DNA of 37,664 bases from Planctomycetota bacterium (GCA_026692735.1 JAPLOD010000044.1:1-37664); one strand, 5' to 3'. Shown: positions 1 through 8,145, numbered from the stretch's first letter. Notes: generated by a model not told the origin, from the sequence alone. Translations and numbers: made by a program.

Positions 1-537
1 CAGGTTCTTCACGCCCATGTAGAAACAGAGCGTGCCGATCCTGGCCAGCGCGGCCCAGTCGAGCGCGCTCTCGGGCTTGGTGGGGTCCTCGTGTCCCGTC
101 ACGAACGCGACGGCGCTGGCGCAGTCGCGGTGCGTCACGGGAATGCCCGCGTACGCCGCGGCGGCAATGCCCGCGGTGACGCCCGGGACGACCTCGACGT
201 TGACGCCCTGCTCGACGAGGTACAGCGCTTCCTCCGCGCCGCGGCCGAAGAGGTACGGGTCGCCGCCCTTCAAGCGGAGGACGGTCTTGCCCGCCTTGGC
301 TTTCTCGGCCAGGAGGCGGTTGATCTCGGGCTGTTCAAGCGTGTGCTGGCTGCCGCGTTTGCCGACGTTGATCTTCTCCGCGCGCGGGTTGGCGAGCGCC
401 AGAATCGGCGGCGCGACGAGGGCATCGTAGACGAGGCAGTCACAGGCGCGCAGGAGTTCGAGCGCGCGCACGGTGAGCAAGCCCGGAGCGCCCGGGCCGG
501 CGCCTGCCAGGTACACGGTCCCCGCCTGCGTTTTCAT
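1..537 (-). CDS. cobA: Uroporphyrinogen-III C-methyltransferase (SUMT), 3' end beyond window
   Basis: The first 179 residues are present; roughly the last 80 residues expected for the family lie outside the window. SUMT transfers two methyl groups from S-adenosylmethionine to C2 and C7 of uroporphyrinogen III, giving precorrin-2 for cobalamin or siroheme synthesis in the cytoplasm. Visible family motifs, in order: the SAM-binding [11 protein letters not shown] at residues 12-22, VGKRG near 58, [16 protein letters not shown] near 88-103, and [19 protein letters not shown] near 118-136, followed by TGHE. The start is the ATG at 535-537, directly before the conserved [10 protein letters not shown] strand; no strong Shine-Dalgarno is visible upstream. 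The CYTH gene lies upstream on the same strand, 141 bp away. I saw no cobalamin riboswitch in that gap. Identity is very secure. Confidence 0.93.
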   Translation of the reverse strand, partial: MKTQAGTVYLAGAGPGAPGLLTVRALELLRACDCLVYDALVAPPILALANPRAEKINVGKRGSQHTLEQPEINRLLAEKAKAGKTVLRLKGGDPYLFGRGAEEALYLVEQGVNVEVVPGVTAGIAAAAYAGIPVTHRDCASAVAFVTGHEDPTKPESALDWAALARIGTLCFYMGVKNL

Positions 538-579
538 ACGGGAAGGTATAAACACAAACAGACGAAGAGACAAAGGAAA

Positions 580-610
580 GAAGGATGAAGGATGAATGAT
601 GAAGGATGAA
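580..610. repeat. Heptanucleotide tandem repeat (GAAGGAT)n
   Basis: Four 7-bp units read GAAGGAT, GAAGGAT, GAATGAT, GAAGGAT and are followed by a partial unit GAA. The array lies in the 141-bp gap between cobA and the CYTH gene. It is one of several arrays in this window with different sequence but the same 7-bp period. Confidence 0.85.
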
Positions 611-625
611 CAGGGAAGACCGGCC

Positions 626-646
626 GGCTATTGGCTACTGGCTATT
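626..646. repeat. Heptanucleotide tandem repeat (GGCTAYT)n
   Basis: Three consecutive 7-bp units read GGCTATT, GGCTACT, GGCTATT and are followed by GGCA. It lies 16 bp from the GAAGGAT array in the same intergenic gap. The period matches the other arrays, but the unit sequence is unrelated. Confidence 0.75.
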
Positions 647-678
647 GGCACGCGGCGCATAGCGCGCTGGTGGAGGGG

Positions 679-1182
679 CTACTGATCGAGATAGGAGCCG
701 GCGATCCTCGGAGCGTCGGCGAGGCCGAGGCGCTGCAGAATGTCGCGTGCTTCCACCTCGCCGTGAGCGGGCGGTTCGCCGTCGCGCAACACGACCTCGA
801 GTTCGAGGAAGTCGCCGAGGCCTTCGACCTGGTCGAGATGAATGCGCGTGCGGCCCAGCATGAAGAGGCGGCGGGCCTTGACCACGCGGCGGAGCACGCC
901 CAGGCCGAGCGCAAGCGTCTCCTTCAGTCCGACGGGATCGGCGACGCTGAAAAGCCTGTAGTTGCAGGTGCGCAGGCCATTGATGTCCGGGCGTTCGTAG
1001 GCGACGAGCTGCGCGCCGCCCGGTTCCTGCTCACGGAGTTTCAGGCGCGCGCCCTTCGGCGCCTGGAAGTACGTATCCACCTGCTGGAGGACGCCGCGGT
1101 CTTCGGCGCCCAGCGCTCGGACGGCGGAGAGAACGGCCGCCAAGTCGGGGAGTTTGATCTTCACTTCGACGTTATGGGGCAT
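679..1182 (-). CDS. CYTH-domain protein (class IV adenylate cyclase / ThTPase-like)
   Basis: A 167-residue CYTH protein, a family that binds triphosphates in an eight-stranded tunnel and includes CyaB-type adenylate cyclases and thiamine-triphosphatases. The N-terminus carries NVEVKIKLPD, the NxExK form of the CYTH signature common in annotated class IV cyclases. It is followed by QVDTYFQAPKGARLKLRE (residues 39-56) and VAYERPD, both typical of that subgroup, then charged strands with conserved acidic residues near LELEVVL. The ATG at 1180-1182 has CGGAG six bases upstream; a start seven codons earlier would lack this site. Whether it makes cAMP or hydrolyses a small triphosphate cannot be told from sequence. 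It is co-directional with cobA. Confidence 0.82.
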   Translation of the reverse strand: MPHNVEVKIKLPDLAAVLSAVRALGAEDRGVLQQVDTYFQAPKGARLKLREQEPGGAQLVAYERPDINGLRTCNYRLFSVADPVGLKETLALGLGVLRRVVKARRLFMLGRTRIHLDQVEGLGDFLELEVVLRDGEPPAHGEVEARDILQRLGLADAPRIAGSYLDQ

Positions 1183-1251
1183 GGGGTGCTCCGGGAATCC
1201 CACTACGGCAGTCGGAAGGAGACCGCTGGGAGGTCCAGCACCTCACCGGCG

Positions 1252-2496
1252 CTATCGGGGCCGCGTCCCGATGCGCAGCTTGCCCTCGGCATCCATGGGG
1301 CTGAGGAGCGGCATGGGCGGCGGCGGCGGACGTTCGGCCTTCGTCGCGGGGAGCAGTTCGCCATCGAGCGTGATATTCTCCGCCTTGCCGACCTCGCATT
1401 TCCGATACGGCGGCCCCTCCGTGGAGAAGGTGTTGTTCTCCACCTTGATGTCGTGCGGCATGCAGCCTTCGACGGGGATGTTGTTGTGCGTGTCGTACGC
1501 AACGGAGATCGCAACGAAGGGGCGGAAGGACTTGCCGCGGAAACTGCGGAACACATTGGCTGCGATGAGGCCCGAGCCGTCCCTGATGCCCACGCCATGG
1601 CGGAGGTTCTCAAAGAGGTTGCGCTCGATGACGAAGGTGCCGTCCATGCCGGGATGGGTGTCCACGGCGCAGAGTTCATAGGCTGACAGGTCGTTGCTAT
1701 CCACGCGGTTGTGCACGAACTCCCAGTGGGTCTTGCGCACGCCGGGCTTATGGACGTACTTGCCGAGCGTCTTGGGGCTGCTCCAATCGAGCGCGCCGTT
1801 GGAGGCCAGGGAGTGGCGGTTCTGCGCGAACTCATTGTCAGCGATCAGGACGTAAGCGCCAGAGTAGAGGGCGACGCCGTAGCCGAGGCCATCGCGCAGG
1901 TTGTGGTGCACGGAACAGCGGTCCAGTTGGGCAGTGGCTTCGTCGGCGAAATTCGTCGCGTAGCTGAAGCCCGTAAGCTCGCAATGGTCAATCCGCACAT
2001 CCTGCTTGCGTTCCACCGTGATGCCGTAGGTGTCGTTGTCAGTGCTCGTGGTTGCGCCGGCGCCCTCCAGTCTCAGCCGCGTGAAGCGCACTCCGTCGCC
2101 TCCGGCGCGGAACAGGTGGGCAGTCTTGCTGCCGGCCTTGCAGACGGTCCCGGCGCCTTCGCCCAGGACAGTCAGGCCGGCGGGCACGAGCACCTCCGAG
2201 TCGAACACGTACTGCCCGGCAGGCAGAACGACGACGCGGAGTCCCTCCTTGGCGGCGCGCTCGCACGCTGCTTGAACGGCCGCGGCCGTAGGGCCAGCCA
2301 CGGTGACACGTTTCTCAAGGCGTGATTTCTCGTCCTCGGTCAAGGGCACGTCGGGACCGACAGGATGACGCGGCCCCGCGGGCGGCGGCTTGGCGTCCGG
2401 CTTGTCCTGCGGGCGGGCCTCTTCGGGCCGGACAGTGGCGGGCGCCAGCGCCACAAGAAGGGCAACCGCCAGAAACGAGCGAGAGTTCATCATCAT
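1252..2496 (-). CDS. Exported right-handed beta-helix protein
   Basis: A 414-residue protein with an N-terminal signal peptide (hydrophobic FLAVALLVALAPA, cleavage probably around residues 20-25), a Pro/Lys/Asp-rich linker, then a parallel beta-helix. The helix entry is recognisable from VVVLPAGQYVFDSEVLVPAGLTVLGEG-type spacing near residues 90-120 and from repeated short strands such as VRIDHCELTGF, AQLDRCSVHHN and YVLIADNEF. Such proteins usually bind or cleave polysaccharide at the cell surface; no catalytic residues of a known lyase family could be assigned. Three consecutive ATGs (2488-2496) follow GGAG, so the exact start is uncertain by one or two codons. It is separated by about 100 bp from the flotillin gene upstream. 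Confidence 0.8.
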   Translation of the reverse strand: MMMNSRSFLAVALLVALAPATVRPEEARPQDKPDAKPPPAGPRHPVGPDVPLTEDEKSRLEKRVTVAGPTAAAVQAACERAAKEGLRVVVLPAGQYVFDSEVLVPAGLTVLGEGAGTVCKAGSKTAHLFRAGGDGVRFTRLRLEGAGATTSTDNDTYGITVERKQDVRIDHCELTGFSYATNFADEATAQLDRCSVHHNLRDGLGYGVALYSGAYVLIADNEFAQNRHSLASNGALDWSSPKTLGKYVHKPGVRKTHWEFVHNRVDSNDLSAYELCAVDTHPGMDGTFVIERNLFENLRHGVGIRDGSGLIAANVFRSFRGKSFRPFVAISVAYDTHNNIPVEGCMPHDIKVENNTFSTEGPPYRKCEVGKAENITLDGELLPATKAERPPPPPMPLLSPMDAEGKLRIGTRPR

Positions 2497-2595
2497 GGCG
2501 CTCCAAGGGGCGACAAGTCGCCGTACCCCAAAAGCACGGGCGCCCAATGGCAAGGCTGCCCGCGGCACGAGGACAGGCAAGCTGGAAAGCTTGCC

Positions 2596-4083
2596 CTACT
2601 TCTTCTTGTCGGGCGTTGCCGGCGGGGAGGCTGGCGGCACAGCCCCGGCGGCTTGGGCATCGGCGGCCTGTTTCCCTTCGGCGACCATCTTGCCCATGAA
2701 GTCGGGAAGCTGCACGCCGCCGACATCCTTCATGACCTGCATCATGGGCGGCAGCGTTCTGGCCATGCTCTGCAGGAAGTTGGACGTGCCGGTGGCGCCT
2801 TCCTTGCCGCCGCCTTCCCAGACCACGACCTTGTCGAACTTGATGTTCGCGATCGCGCTCGCGGCCGTTTCGGCGATGTGATCCAGGTGTTCGAGCATGA
2901 GCATCTGGAAGGCCTGCTGGGAGCCGCCGCAGGCTTCGATGATGCGTTTGAGGCCGTCGCCTTTCTTGGCCAGGATTTCGTAGTTGCCCTTGGCTTCGGC
3001 TTCGAGCTTGGCGTAGATGGCGGAGGCTTCGCCGATGGCCTGCAAGCGGCGTCTCTCGGCCTCAGCTTCGGCTTCCACGATGGTCTTGGCTTTCTCGGCC
3101 TTGGCGGGCGCTTCGAGGGCGGCGCGGCGTTCGGCTTCGACGCGCTCGGCTTGGGCGAGAGCGGCTTTGGCCATGGCCTTGTTCTGCGCTTCCTGCACGG
3201 CGGCCTCGGCTTCGCGCTTCTTGGTTTCGGAGAGGCGGTAGGCTTCAGCCTGTTTGATGGCCAGTTCGGCCTGCGAAGCGACGACGGCCGCCTGGGCGGT
3301 GTTTTCGCCGGCGACGGCCTTGGCGTTGGCTTCGGCCAGCGCGATACGCATGGCGCGTTCGGCGTCCTTGATCTGGGCGTCGCGCTGGTAGGCGGCGGTC
3401 TGTTCGCCGATCTTCTGTTCCTTGTCCAATTCGGCGATGCGGACGGCCTGTTCGCGCTGCGCTTCGCGCGTGCCGATCTGCTTGATCTTTTCGGCGTTGG
3501 CGACCTGGACGGCCTTGTCGCGGTTGGCCTCCGCGACGTGGGTTTCGCCGAGCTTTTCCTGGTCGGCGACGTCGCCGCGGGCCTGCTGGATGGCCTGCGC
3601 CGCGGACTTCTGGCCGATGGCTTCGATGTAACCGGATTCGTCGGTGATGTCGGTGATGTTGACGTTGATGAGGACGAGGCCGACCTTCTGGAGTTCCGGT
3701 TCGAGGGAGTTCTGGATGTGCTGGAGGAACTTCTCGCGGTCGCGGTTGATTTCTTCGATACGCATGGAGGCGATGACCTGGCGCATTTGGCCGAAGATAA
3801 TTTCCTGCGCCTGCTGCTGAATGGCGCGGTAGTCGAGGCCGAGGATGCGGATGGCGGCGTTCTGCATGACGGCCGGGTCGGTGCCGATGGCGACGGTGAA
3901 GACGCTGGGCACGTTGACGCGGATGTTCTCGGCGGAGAGCGCGCCCTTGAGGGGGATTTCGATCTGGAGCGGTTCGAGGCTGAGGAAGGCATAGTCCTGC
4001 AGCACCGGCATGACGAAGGTGGCGCCGCCGTGGATGCAGCGTGCCGATTCGCCGCCGCCGACCTTGCCGTATTTCACCAGCAC
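2596..4083 (-). CDS. Flotillin-family (SPFH) protein lacking its membrane anchor
   Basis: A 495-residue flotillin-like protein. The SPFH domain is clear (SARCIHGG, LQIEIPLKGALSAENIRVN, NVNITDITDESGYIEAIG, about residues 10-165). It is followed by a long Ala/Glu/Lys/Gln coiled-coil (about 165-390) and a C-terminal domain. Flotillins organise membrane microdomains and normally begin with a hydrophobic segment before the RVLVxYGKxGG motif. Here no hydrophobic segment can be encoded: the frame is closed by a TGA about 50 bp upstream of 4083, and the only usable start is GTG at 4081-4083, which has AAGGAG 11 bases upstream. Homology appears to extend slightly upstream of that GTG (NRVLV). The start overlaps the NfeD-like gene by 10 bp, so the two are probably co-translated. 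Confidence 0.85.
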   Translation of the reverse strand: MLVKYGKVGGGESARCIHGGATFVMPVLQDYAFLSLEPLQIEIPLKGALSAENIRVNVPSVFTVAIGTDPAVMQNAAIRILGLDYRAIQQQAQEIIFGQMRQVIASMRIEEINRDREKFLQHIQNSLEPELQKVGLVLINVNITDITDESGYIEAIGQKSAAQAIQQARGDVADQEKLGETHVAEANRDKAVQVANAEKIKQIGTREAQREQAVRIAELDKEQKIGEQTAAYQRDAQIKDAERAMRIALAEANAKAVAGENTAQAAVVASQAELAIKQAEAYRLSETKKREAEAAVQEAQNKAMAKAALAQAERVEAERRAALEAPAKAEKAKTIVEAEAEAERRRLQAIGEASAIYAKLEAEAKGNYEILAKKGDGLKRIIEACGGSQQAFQMLMLEHLDHIAETAASAIANIKFDKVVVWEGGGKEGATGTSNFLQSMARTLPPMMQVMKDVGGVQLPDFMGKMVAEGKQAADAQAAGAVPPASPPATPDKKK

Positions 4084-4778
4084 GCGGTTCTCGTCTCCTT
4101 CTTTGGAGTGGCTCTCGTTTCGTCAGCTTTCACAGGATCGCCGGTTTTCTTCGGCACGGCGGCGCCGGCCGCCGCCACGGGCGCGACTCTCAGCGTTTCG
4201 CCGTCCACCAGGTCCACGACTTCGACGGCGGTGCCGGTGGGGATGGCTTCGTGGTCGGTGACGGCGTGGTACTCCATGAAACGGTTCTGCACCTTCACGG
4301 TGATCTTGCCCGCGCCACTGTTGCGCGCGGGGATGGTGAGGTAGACGACCGCCTGTTCGCCGAGAGCCTGTTCGATATGCGCCGTGCCTTCGGCTTCGAG
4401 CTTGGTAAGGCCCCGCATCAGGAGGGCCATCAGGAACAGGCCCAGCAGGCCGGCGCCGGCGGCGACCGCCAGCACGGCGACGGTGGTCAACGAGCTGCTT
4501 GCCACGGCGCGCCCCGTCAGCCCGAAGAGCGTGACACCGACGACGAGGGCGCGGAAGTTGAGCAGGCCATGCAGGCCGAGGCCGTGTCCCTGGTCGTGGC
4601 CTGCGTCGTGGCTCGCGTCGTGGCCCACGTCGTGTGCGACATCGTGGTCACCGCCGATGTCGTGATCGCCGCCCCCCGCATCATGGTCGCCGCCGACACC
4701 CAGCAGCGACATCAGGAGTTGGCACAGGAAAAGGGTGCCTCCCAGAATGGCGCAGATGGTATAAACCCACAGCGGCAT
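4074..4778 (-). CDS. NfeD-like membrane protein with His/Asp-rich loop
   Basis: A 234-residue protein with one N-terminal membrane segment (residues 4-27), a low-complexity His/Asp/Gly stretch (about residues 30-66, with repeated GDHD, AHD and GHD units), two further hydrophobic segments (about 70-120) and a C-terminal soluble domain likely to be the OB-fold of NfeD-type proteins (VYLTIPARNSGAGKITVKV, then GTAVEVVDLVDGETLRV). NfeD-like proteins are partners of flotillin/SPFH proteins and are commonly encoded beside them, as here. The last residues (about 205-234) are charged and low-complexity and overlap the flotillin start. The His/Asp loop could bind divalent metal, which is inference. ATG at 4776-4778 with a weak AAGG upstream. 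Confidence 0.78.
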   Translation of the reverse strand: MPLWVYTICAILGGTLFLCQLLMSLLGVGGDHDAGGGDHDIGGDHDVAHDVGHDASHDAGHDQGHGLGLHGLLNFRALVVGVTLFGLTGRAVASSSLTTVAVLAVAAGAGLLGLFLMALLMRGLTKLEAEGTAHIEQALGEQAVVYLTIPARNSGAGKITVKVQNRFMEYHAVTDHEAIPTGTAVEVVDLVDGETLRVAPVAAAGAAVPKKTGDPVKADETRATPKKETRTACW

Positions 4779-4910
4779 ACGAGTCCCGCCTTACGAGACA
4801 CCTGAGATCGTCTCTTCTACGAGTGACTCTACTGTGAGGCCGGTAGCATGGTCAAGGGGAAAGGGAGCTGGAAATTATAACGGGGCGTGGCATTGAAGGT
4901 GCTGGGGGAG

Positions 4911-5001
4911 GATGCCGGATACCGGATACCGGATGCCGGATGCCGGATACCGGATGCCAGATGCCGGATACCAGATACCGGATGCCAGATGCCAGATGCC
5001 A
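4911..5001. repeat. Heptanucleotide array, 13 units of GATRCCR
   Basis: Thirteen uninterrupted 7-bp units fill 91 bp exactly. Every unit fits GATRCCR, with variation only at positions 4 and 7 (GATGCCG, GATACCG, GATGCCA, GATACCA). It lies between the divergent NfeD-like gene and the gene at 5052. It is followed by a segment (about 5002-5045) that recurs after the shorter copy at 5693-5720. Because 7 is not a multiple of 3, the array is open in several frames and creates spurious ORFs on the minus strand. Confidence 0.93.
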
Positions 5002-5051
5002 ACGCGCGGCGGTAGAGCGCGCGGGCGACGGGATGACTGAACGGTTACCAG

Positions 5052-5555
5052 ATGGAAAAGAACGGCGGGAGACCACGCGGGCGCAAGGTGGCACTGGCGG
5101 TTCTGGCCGCGCTGTGCGTGGTGTTGGTCGCATGGGTGCTGTCCGGCGCTCGGGAGTGGGCTCGGCGGGACCAGTGCGCCAGGAATCTCAGCGCCATTGC
5201 CTGCGCGTGTTTCATGTATGCGGATGTGCCGGCGAATGAGGGGCGATACCCGAGCAAGTGGTCGGAGATGTTCCGCCACTACATTATGGACGGTCGGGTC
5301 TTGACGTGCCCGTCGCGCGGCTCGCGGCCGCTGGCGGAGGACGAGGTTGACTCAAAGGCCGACTACGTGCTGGTGCCGGGATTGGCGACCTCGAGTCCGG
5401 CCAAGTGGATCCTGATGTACGACCGCTACCCGCACATGGGCGCCGTGGTGAACATTGTCCGGGTGAACAGGACGGTGACGGAGACGATCACGGTGTCCGA
5501 ACTGCATAGGCAATTGCAGGAGCAAGGGGCGGGTGGGGTCGAGGACAGCCGGTAA
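5052..5555 (+). CDS. Small membrane-anchored protein, DUF1559/pseudopilin-like fragment
   Basis: A 167-residue protein with a basic N-terminus and a single membrane segment (about residues 13-31), followed by an outside domain with CARNLSAIACACFMYA near residue 42. That block resembles the C-x-x-N-L-x-x-I-x-x-A helix of DUF1559/type II secretion-like proteins abundant in Planctomycetes, which is followed by a YP..W segment as here (GRYPSKWSEMF). Cys residues around CARN and LTCPSRG may pair. It lacks the prepilin N-terminal methylation motif, so it is not a normal pseudopilin. The ATG lies only 7 bp after the end of the composite repeat, and no good ribosome site is visible. Function unknown. 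Confidence 0.6.
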   Translation: MEKNGGRPRGRKVALAVLAALCVVLVAWVLSGAREWARRDQCARNLSAIACACFMYADVPANEGRYPSKWSEMFRHYIMDGRVLTCPSRGSRPLAEDEVDSKADYVLVPGLATSSPAKWILMYDRYPHMGAVVNIVRVNRTVTETITVSELHRQLQEQGAGGVEDSR

Positions 5556-5661
5556 TCCGCGGCGATGGTTGTGCCAAGAATAGTCCTATTTTCCATGCAG
5601 TAGGAGGAATGGTGGTACGTCTTATATTAGGGGTGAGTGGAGGGCGGTGATATAGAGGTAT

Positions 5662-5685
5662 GCACAACGTGCGTTTCCGGACAGA
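5662..5685. repeat. 24-bp direct repeat, left copy
   Basis: It begins with GCACAACGTGC, itself a small dyad (GCAC/GTGC), and matches 5779-5802 at 20 of 24 positions. The two copies flank the second heptamer array and its downstream segment, upstream of the MazG-like gene. They might be operator-like or part of a dispersed repeat; nothing decides between these. Confidence 0.6.
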
Positions 5686-5692
5686 CAGCCAA

Positions 5693-5720
5693 CATACCGG
5701 ATACCAGATGCCGGATGCCA
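5693..5720. repeat. Heptanucleotide array, 4 units of GATRCCR
   Basis: Four units (the first with C in place of G at its first base) of the same 7-bp repeat as at 4911-5001. As at the first locus, it is followed by GCGCGG-rich sequence and then GACTGAACGG (5752-5761 here, 5035-5044 at the first locus), so heptamers and downstream segment form one composite repeat. Confidence 0.85.
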
Positions 5721-5778
5721 AAGCGCGGGCCGGGGGTGCGCGGAGGATGGAACGACTGAACGGCTGCCGCACTCCACA

Positions 5779-5802
5779 GCACAACGTGCAGTTCTGGACA
5801 CA
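5779..5802. repeat. 24-bp direct repeat, right copy
   Basis: Partner of 5662-5685, 117 bp downstream of it and 28 bp upstream of the MazG-like start codon. Its closeness to that gene is the only hint of a regulatory role. Confidence 0.6.
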
Positions 5803-5829
5803 CGATGCGACTGACGATGGAGGAGAGAG

Positions 5830-6123
5830 ATGGAAATCCGTGCCTTTCAGGAGCTGATCGCTCGTACATACTTGGAGAAGGACCGCGCGCGCGGGGCGCC
5901 GGCCACGTTCATGTGGTTCGTCGAGGAGGTGGGGGAACTGGCCACGGCTTTGCGCGAAGGCACGAAGGAGGAGCGGGCCAGCGAATTCGCCGATGTGTAC
6001 GCGTGGCTGATGACACTGGCCAACCTGGCCGAAGTGGACATGGAGGAGGCGCTCAAGAAGTACAGCAGCGGTTGCTGCGGCTGCGGGACCGTGCCGTGTT
6101 CGTGCGTGGGCGTGAAACCTTGA
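5830..6123 (+). CDS. MazG-like nucleotide pyrophosphohydrolase with Cys-rich tail
   Basis: A 97-residue all-alpha NTP-pyrophosphohydrolase domain. The metal-binding pattern is visible as EEVGEL (ExxE, residues 36-41) followed by EFADVYAWL (ExxD, about residues 57-65). MazG-like enzymes hydrolyse (d)NTPs to monophosphate and pyrophosphate, acting as house-cleaning or stress enzymes. The C-terminus ends in CCGCGTVPCSC, a cysteine cluster known from short MazG proteins of some archaea and bacteria that could bind a metal. ATG at 5830 follows GGAGAGAG closely. It reads in the same direction as the TPR gene 128 bp downstream. Confidence 0.85.
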   Translation: MEIRAFQELIARTYLEKDRARGAPATFMWFVEEVGELATALREGTKEERASEFADVYAWLMTLANLAEVDMEEALKKYSSGCCGCGTVPCSCVGVKP

Positions 6124-6251
6124 GGGGCGAGGGGTGAGGGGCGAGGGCCGTTGACAAGGCGGAAGCGATGGGGTCAGATGAACTTGCAGCGGTTGTTTGG
6201 GCTGCGCTGCGCGTTGTGGGCTGGTGTATCTAGGCTCGGAGGGGTCTATCG

Positions 6252-8073
6252 GTGTTTCCGGTTGCCATGACACGCGCACGGCGTTTTGCCGTGCAAAGCC
6301 TGGGCTTGGCGCTTCTCCTGGCGTTGGGGTGGCGTTGTCATGGGCTGCACGGCGCGCCGCACGCCTGCATTTACTGGGCGGGATGGCTGGTCCTGGCCGG
6401 CTTGTGGTTGTGGTGCCTGCCGCTGCGCGCTCTGGCCGCGCGCTGGCGCATGGAGGCGCGCTTGCGAGCGGCACTGCCGGGCGCCGGCGGAGAGCTGAAG
6501 GGGCTGGTCGCCGCCGCCATGACCATCAAGCAGCAGCACGAAGAGCGCGCGCTGTACATCATTGAGAACCTTGCGGCTGCGCGCCGAGCCGCTGTTGCGC
6601 GAGCTGGCCGAAACGTCGTCGGCCGAGCTGGACGAATTGGCCCAGGACTACATCAGCCTGCTGGACGTGCTGGTGTCATCGCTGGGGGCGCCGGGGCCGG
6701 CGGGGGCGCCGTTCGCGTTCGAGGCCGAGGACCTGCTGGCGTTCATCACGGGGCGCACCTACGTGGTGGGCCCGCGCGAACGGTTCGGCATCTGGTGGCG
6801 GGCGACGCGGCCCATCCTGGTGCGCGGCGGCGGAGCGCTGCTGGTGGGCATGCGCCTGCTGCAGCGCGAGAGCTACGCCGAGGCGGCCAGGCTCCTGTCC
6901 GGCCTGGCGGAAGGCGGCCTCCTCTCGGCCGAGGCGGACACACTACGGCGCGCGGCGTCGTTCCTGGCGCTGTTCGCGAGGCCGCAGTGGCGCATGACCA
7001 GTGCGGACATTCCGCGCTACTTCACGGAAGGGCACTATTTCATGGCCCTGGAGATGGGCGTGCTGCGCTTCCCGACGGCGGGGCTGCCGGAGGTGACGAA
7101 CGCCTGCCGGACGGGGAAGATTCTGCGGGACAGCAAGCGGCGGCTGCTCGAGGACGCGCTGGCGCTGTGGGGGGTCTTCGACGCCGAACTGGCCCCGTTC
7201 CTCGCGCTGCTGCTCAAGCGCCTGCTCGAAGACAAAAGCCGCCATTGTCCCACGCGGGCCAGCTACTGGCGCCGGCAATGGGCCGAACGGCAGGCGTCGT
7301 TCGAGCAGCCGATAGCGCTGTTGATGGACGGCATCGTCGCGACGGCGGCCGGCCGTCTGGCCCAGGCGGCGCAGTTGTTCGAGGAAGCGGCGCGGCGGGA
7401 ACCGCACCTGAGCGTTCCGCTGATCAACCTCGTGTACGTGAAGCTTCAGGCCGGCAAAGTTGACGAGGCGCGGGCCCTGGCGCGCGTCATCGAGAGGCGC
7501 TTCCCCAAGGACGGCTACGCCTTCATCGCGCTCGGCCGGCTGTTTGCGACGCAGCTCGAAGACACCGCCGAGGCGGAGCGGCTGTTCCTCAAGGCCCGCG
7601 ACTTGACCGATCCGCCGACGGAAGCGCTGATCTGCCTGGGCGAGGTGAAGCTGATGGAGGGCCTCTACATGGAGGCCCAGGCGTACTTCGAGCACGCCCG
7701 GCAGGCCGATCCCGCGCTGCCCGATCCCAGGCTCGGCCTTGCCCGCACGTACATGGAGACGCGGAACTACAAGCACGCGATCGAGCACCTGGACGCGGTC
7801 GTCAAGAGCGGGCCCGACGAGGCCCGCGACATGGCCTGCTATCTCCTCTACCGGACGTACCGCGAGGCGGGGAACGACAAGCGGGCGTTCGAGTGTCTGG
7901 ACAAAGTCCCGCAGCGTTTCTTCACGGAGCCGGATATTCTGGACGACATCGCCGGCCATCTCGAGAGCGACCAGCAGTACGCCAAGGCGCGGGAGTTCGC
8001 CGTGCGCGCCATGATCCTGCGCGCCAGCGGCCAGGGACGCTCCAACGACGCCGACGCACTAAATGCGATGTGA
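6252..8073 (+). CDS. Membrane-anchored TPR protein, frameshifted near 6570
   Basis: Two overlapping reading frames make one protein. The first (from GTG 6252, with GGAGG nine bases upstream, or ATG 6267) encodes a basic start, two hydrophobic segments (about residues 14-30 and 38-60) and a helix ending in ERALYIIENL. The protein-like sequence then continues one frame over as RLRAEPLLREL from about 6571. Removing one T from AACCTTGCGG (6565-6574) would restore a single frame of about 606 residues. The rest is helical, with clear TPR units in the last 250 residues (GRLAQAAQLFEEAARREP, GLYMEAQAYFEHARQADP, TRNYKHAIEHLDAV). TPR proteins are scaffolds; the partner is unknown. If the frameshift is real, a TTG at 6562 could start a soluble 503-residue version. 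The last 31 codons are repeated at 8708-8801. Confidence 0.8.
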
Positions 8074-8082
8074 GGTATTCGG
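7980..8082 (+). repeat. 103-bp direct repeat, copy 1 (3' end of TPR gene)
   Basis: It covers the last 31 codons of the TPR gene, its TGA and 9 bp beyond. It matches 8708-8810 at 96 of 103 positions without gaps, at an exact offset of 728 bp. Confidence 0.95.
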
Positions 8083-8145
8083 CGGCGCAGAGCAGGCATT
8101 GGGTTCAGGGGGCCGGAGTCTGGGCTGCGGGCTATCGGGGCAAAT

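Noticed and set aside
538-678. Cobalamin riboswitch ahead of cobA
   Set aside because: No B12-box-like conserved element seen; the gap is mostly heptamer repeats.
2365-4344. Long plus-strand open frame (659 codons) opposite the flotillin and NfeD genes
   Set aside because: Gly/Phe/Leu/Asp-biased translation with no homology, antisense to a clear flotillin; a GC-rich shadow.
4911-5001. CRISPR-like array
   Set aside because: Units are contiguous 7-mers with no spacers; not a CRISPR.
4852-5279. Minus-strand frames with repeated SGIRYP units over the heptamer array
   Set aside because: The 21-bp (3 x 7) periodicity of the array produces the repeats; no start site or homology.
6559-6580. Programmed ribosomal frameshift in the TPR gene
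   Set aside because: No slippery heptamer or downstream pseudoknot was recognised; a one-base indel is simpler.
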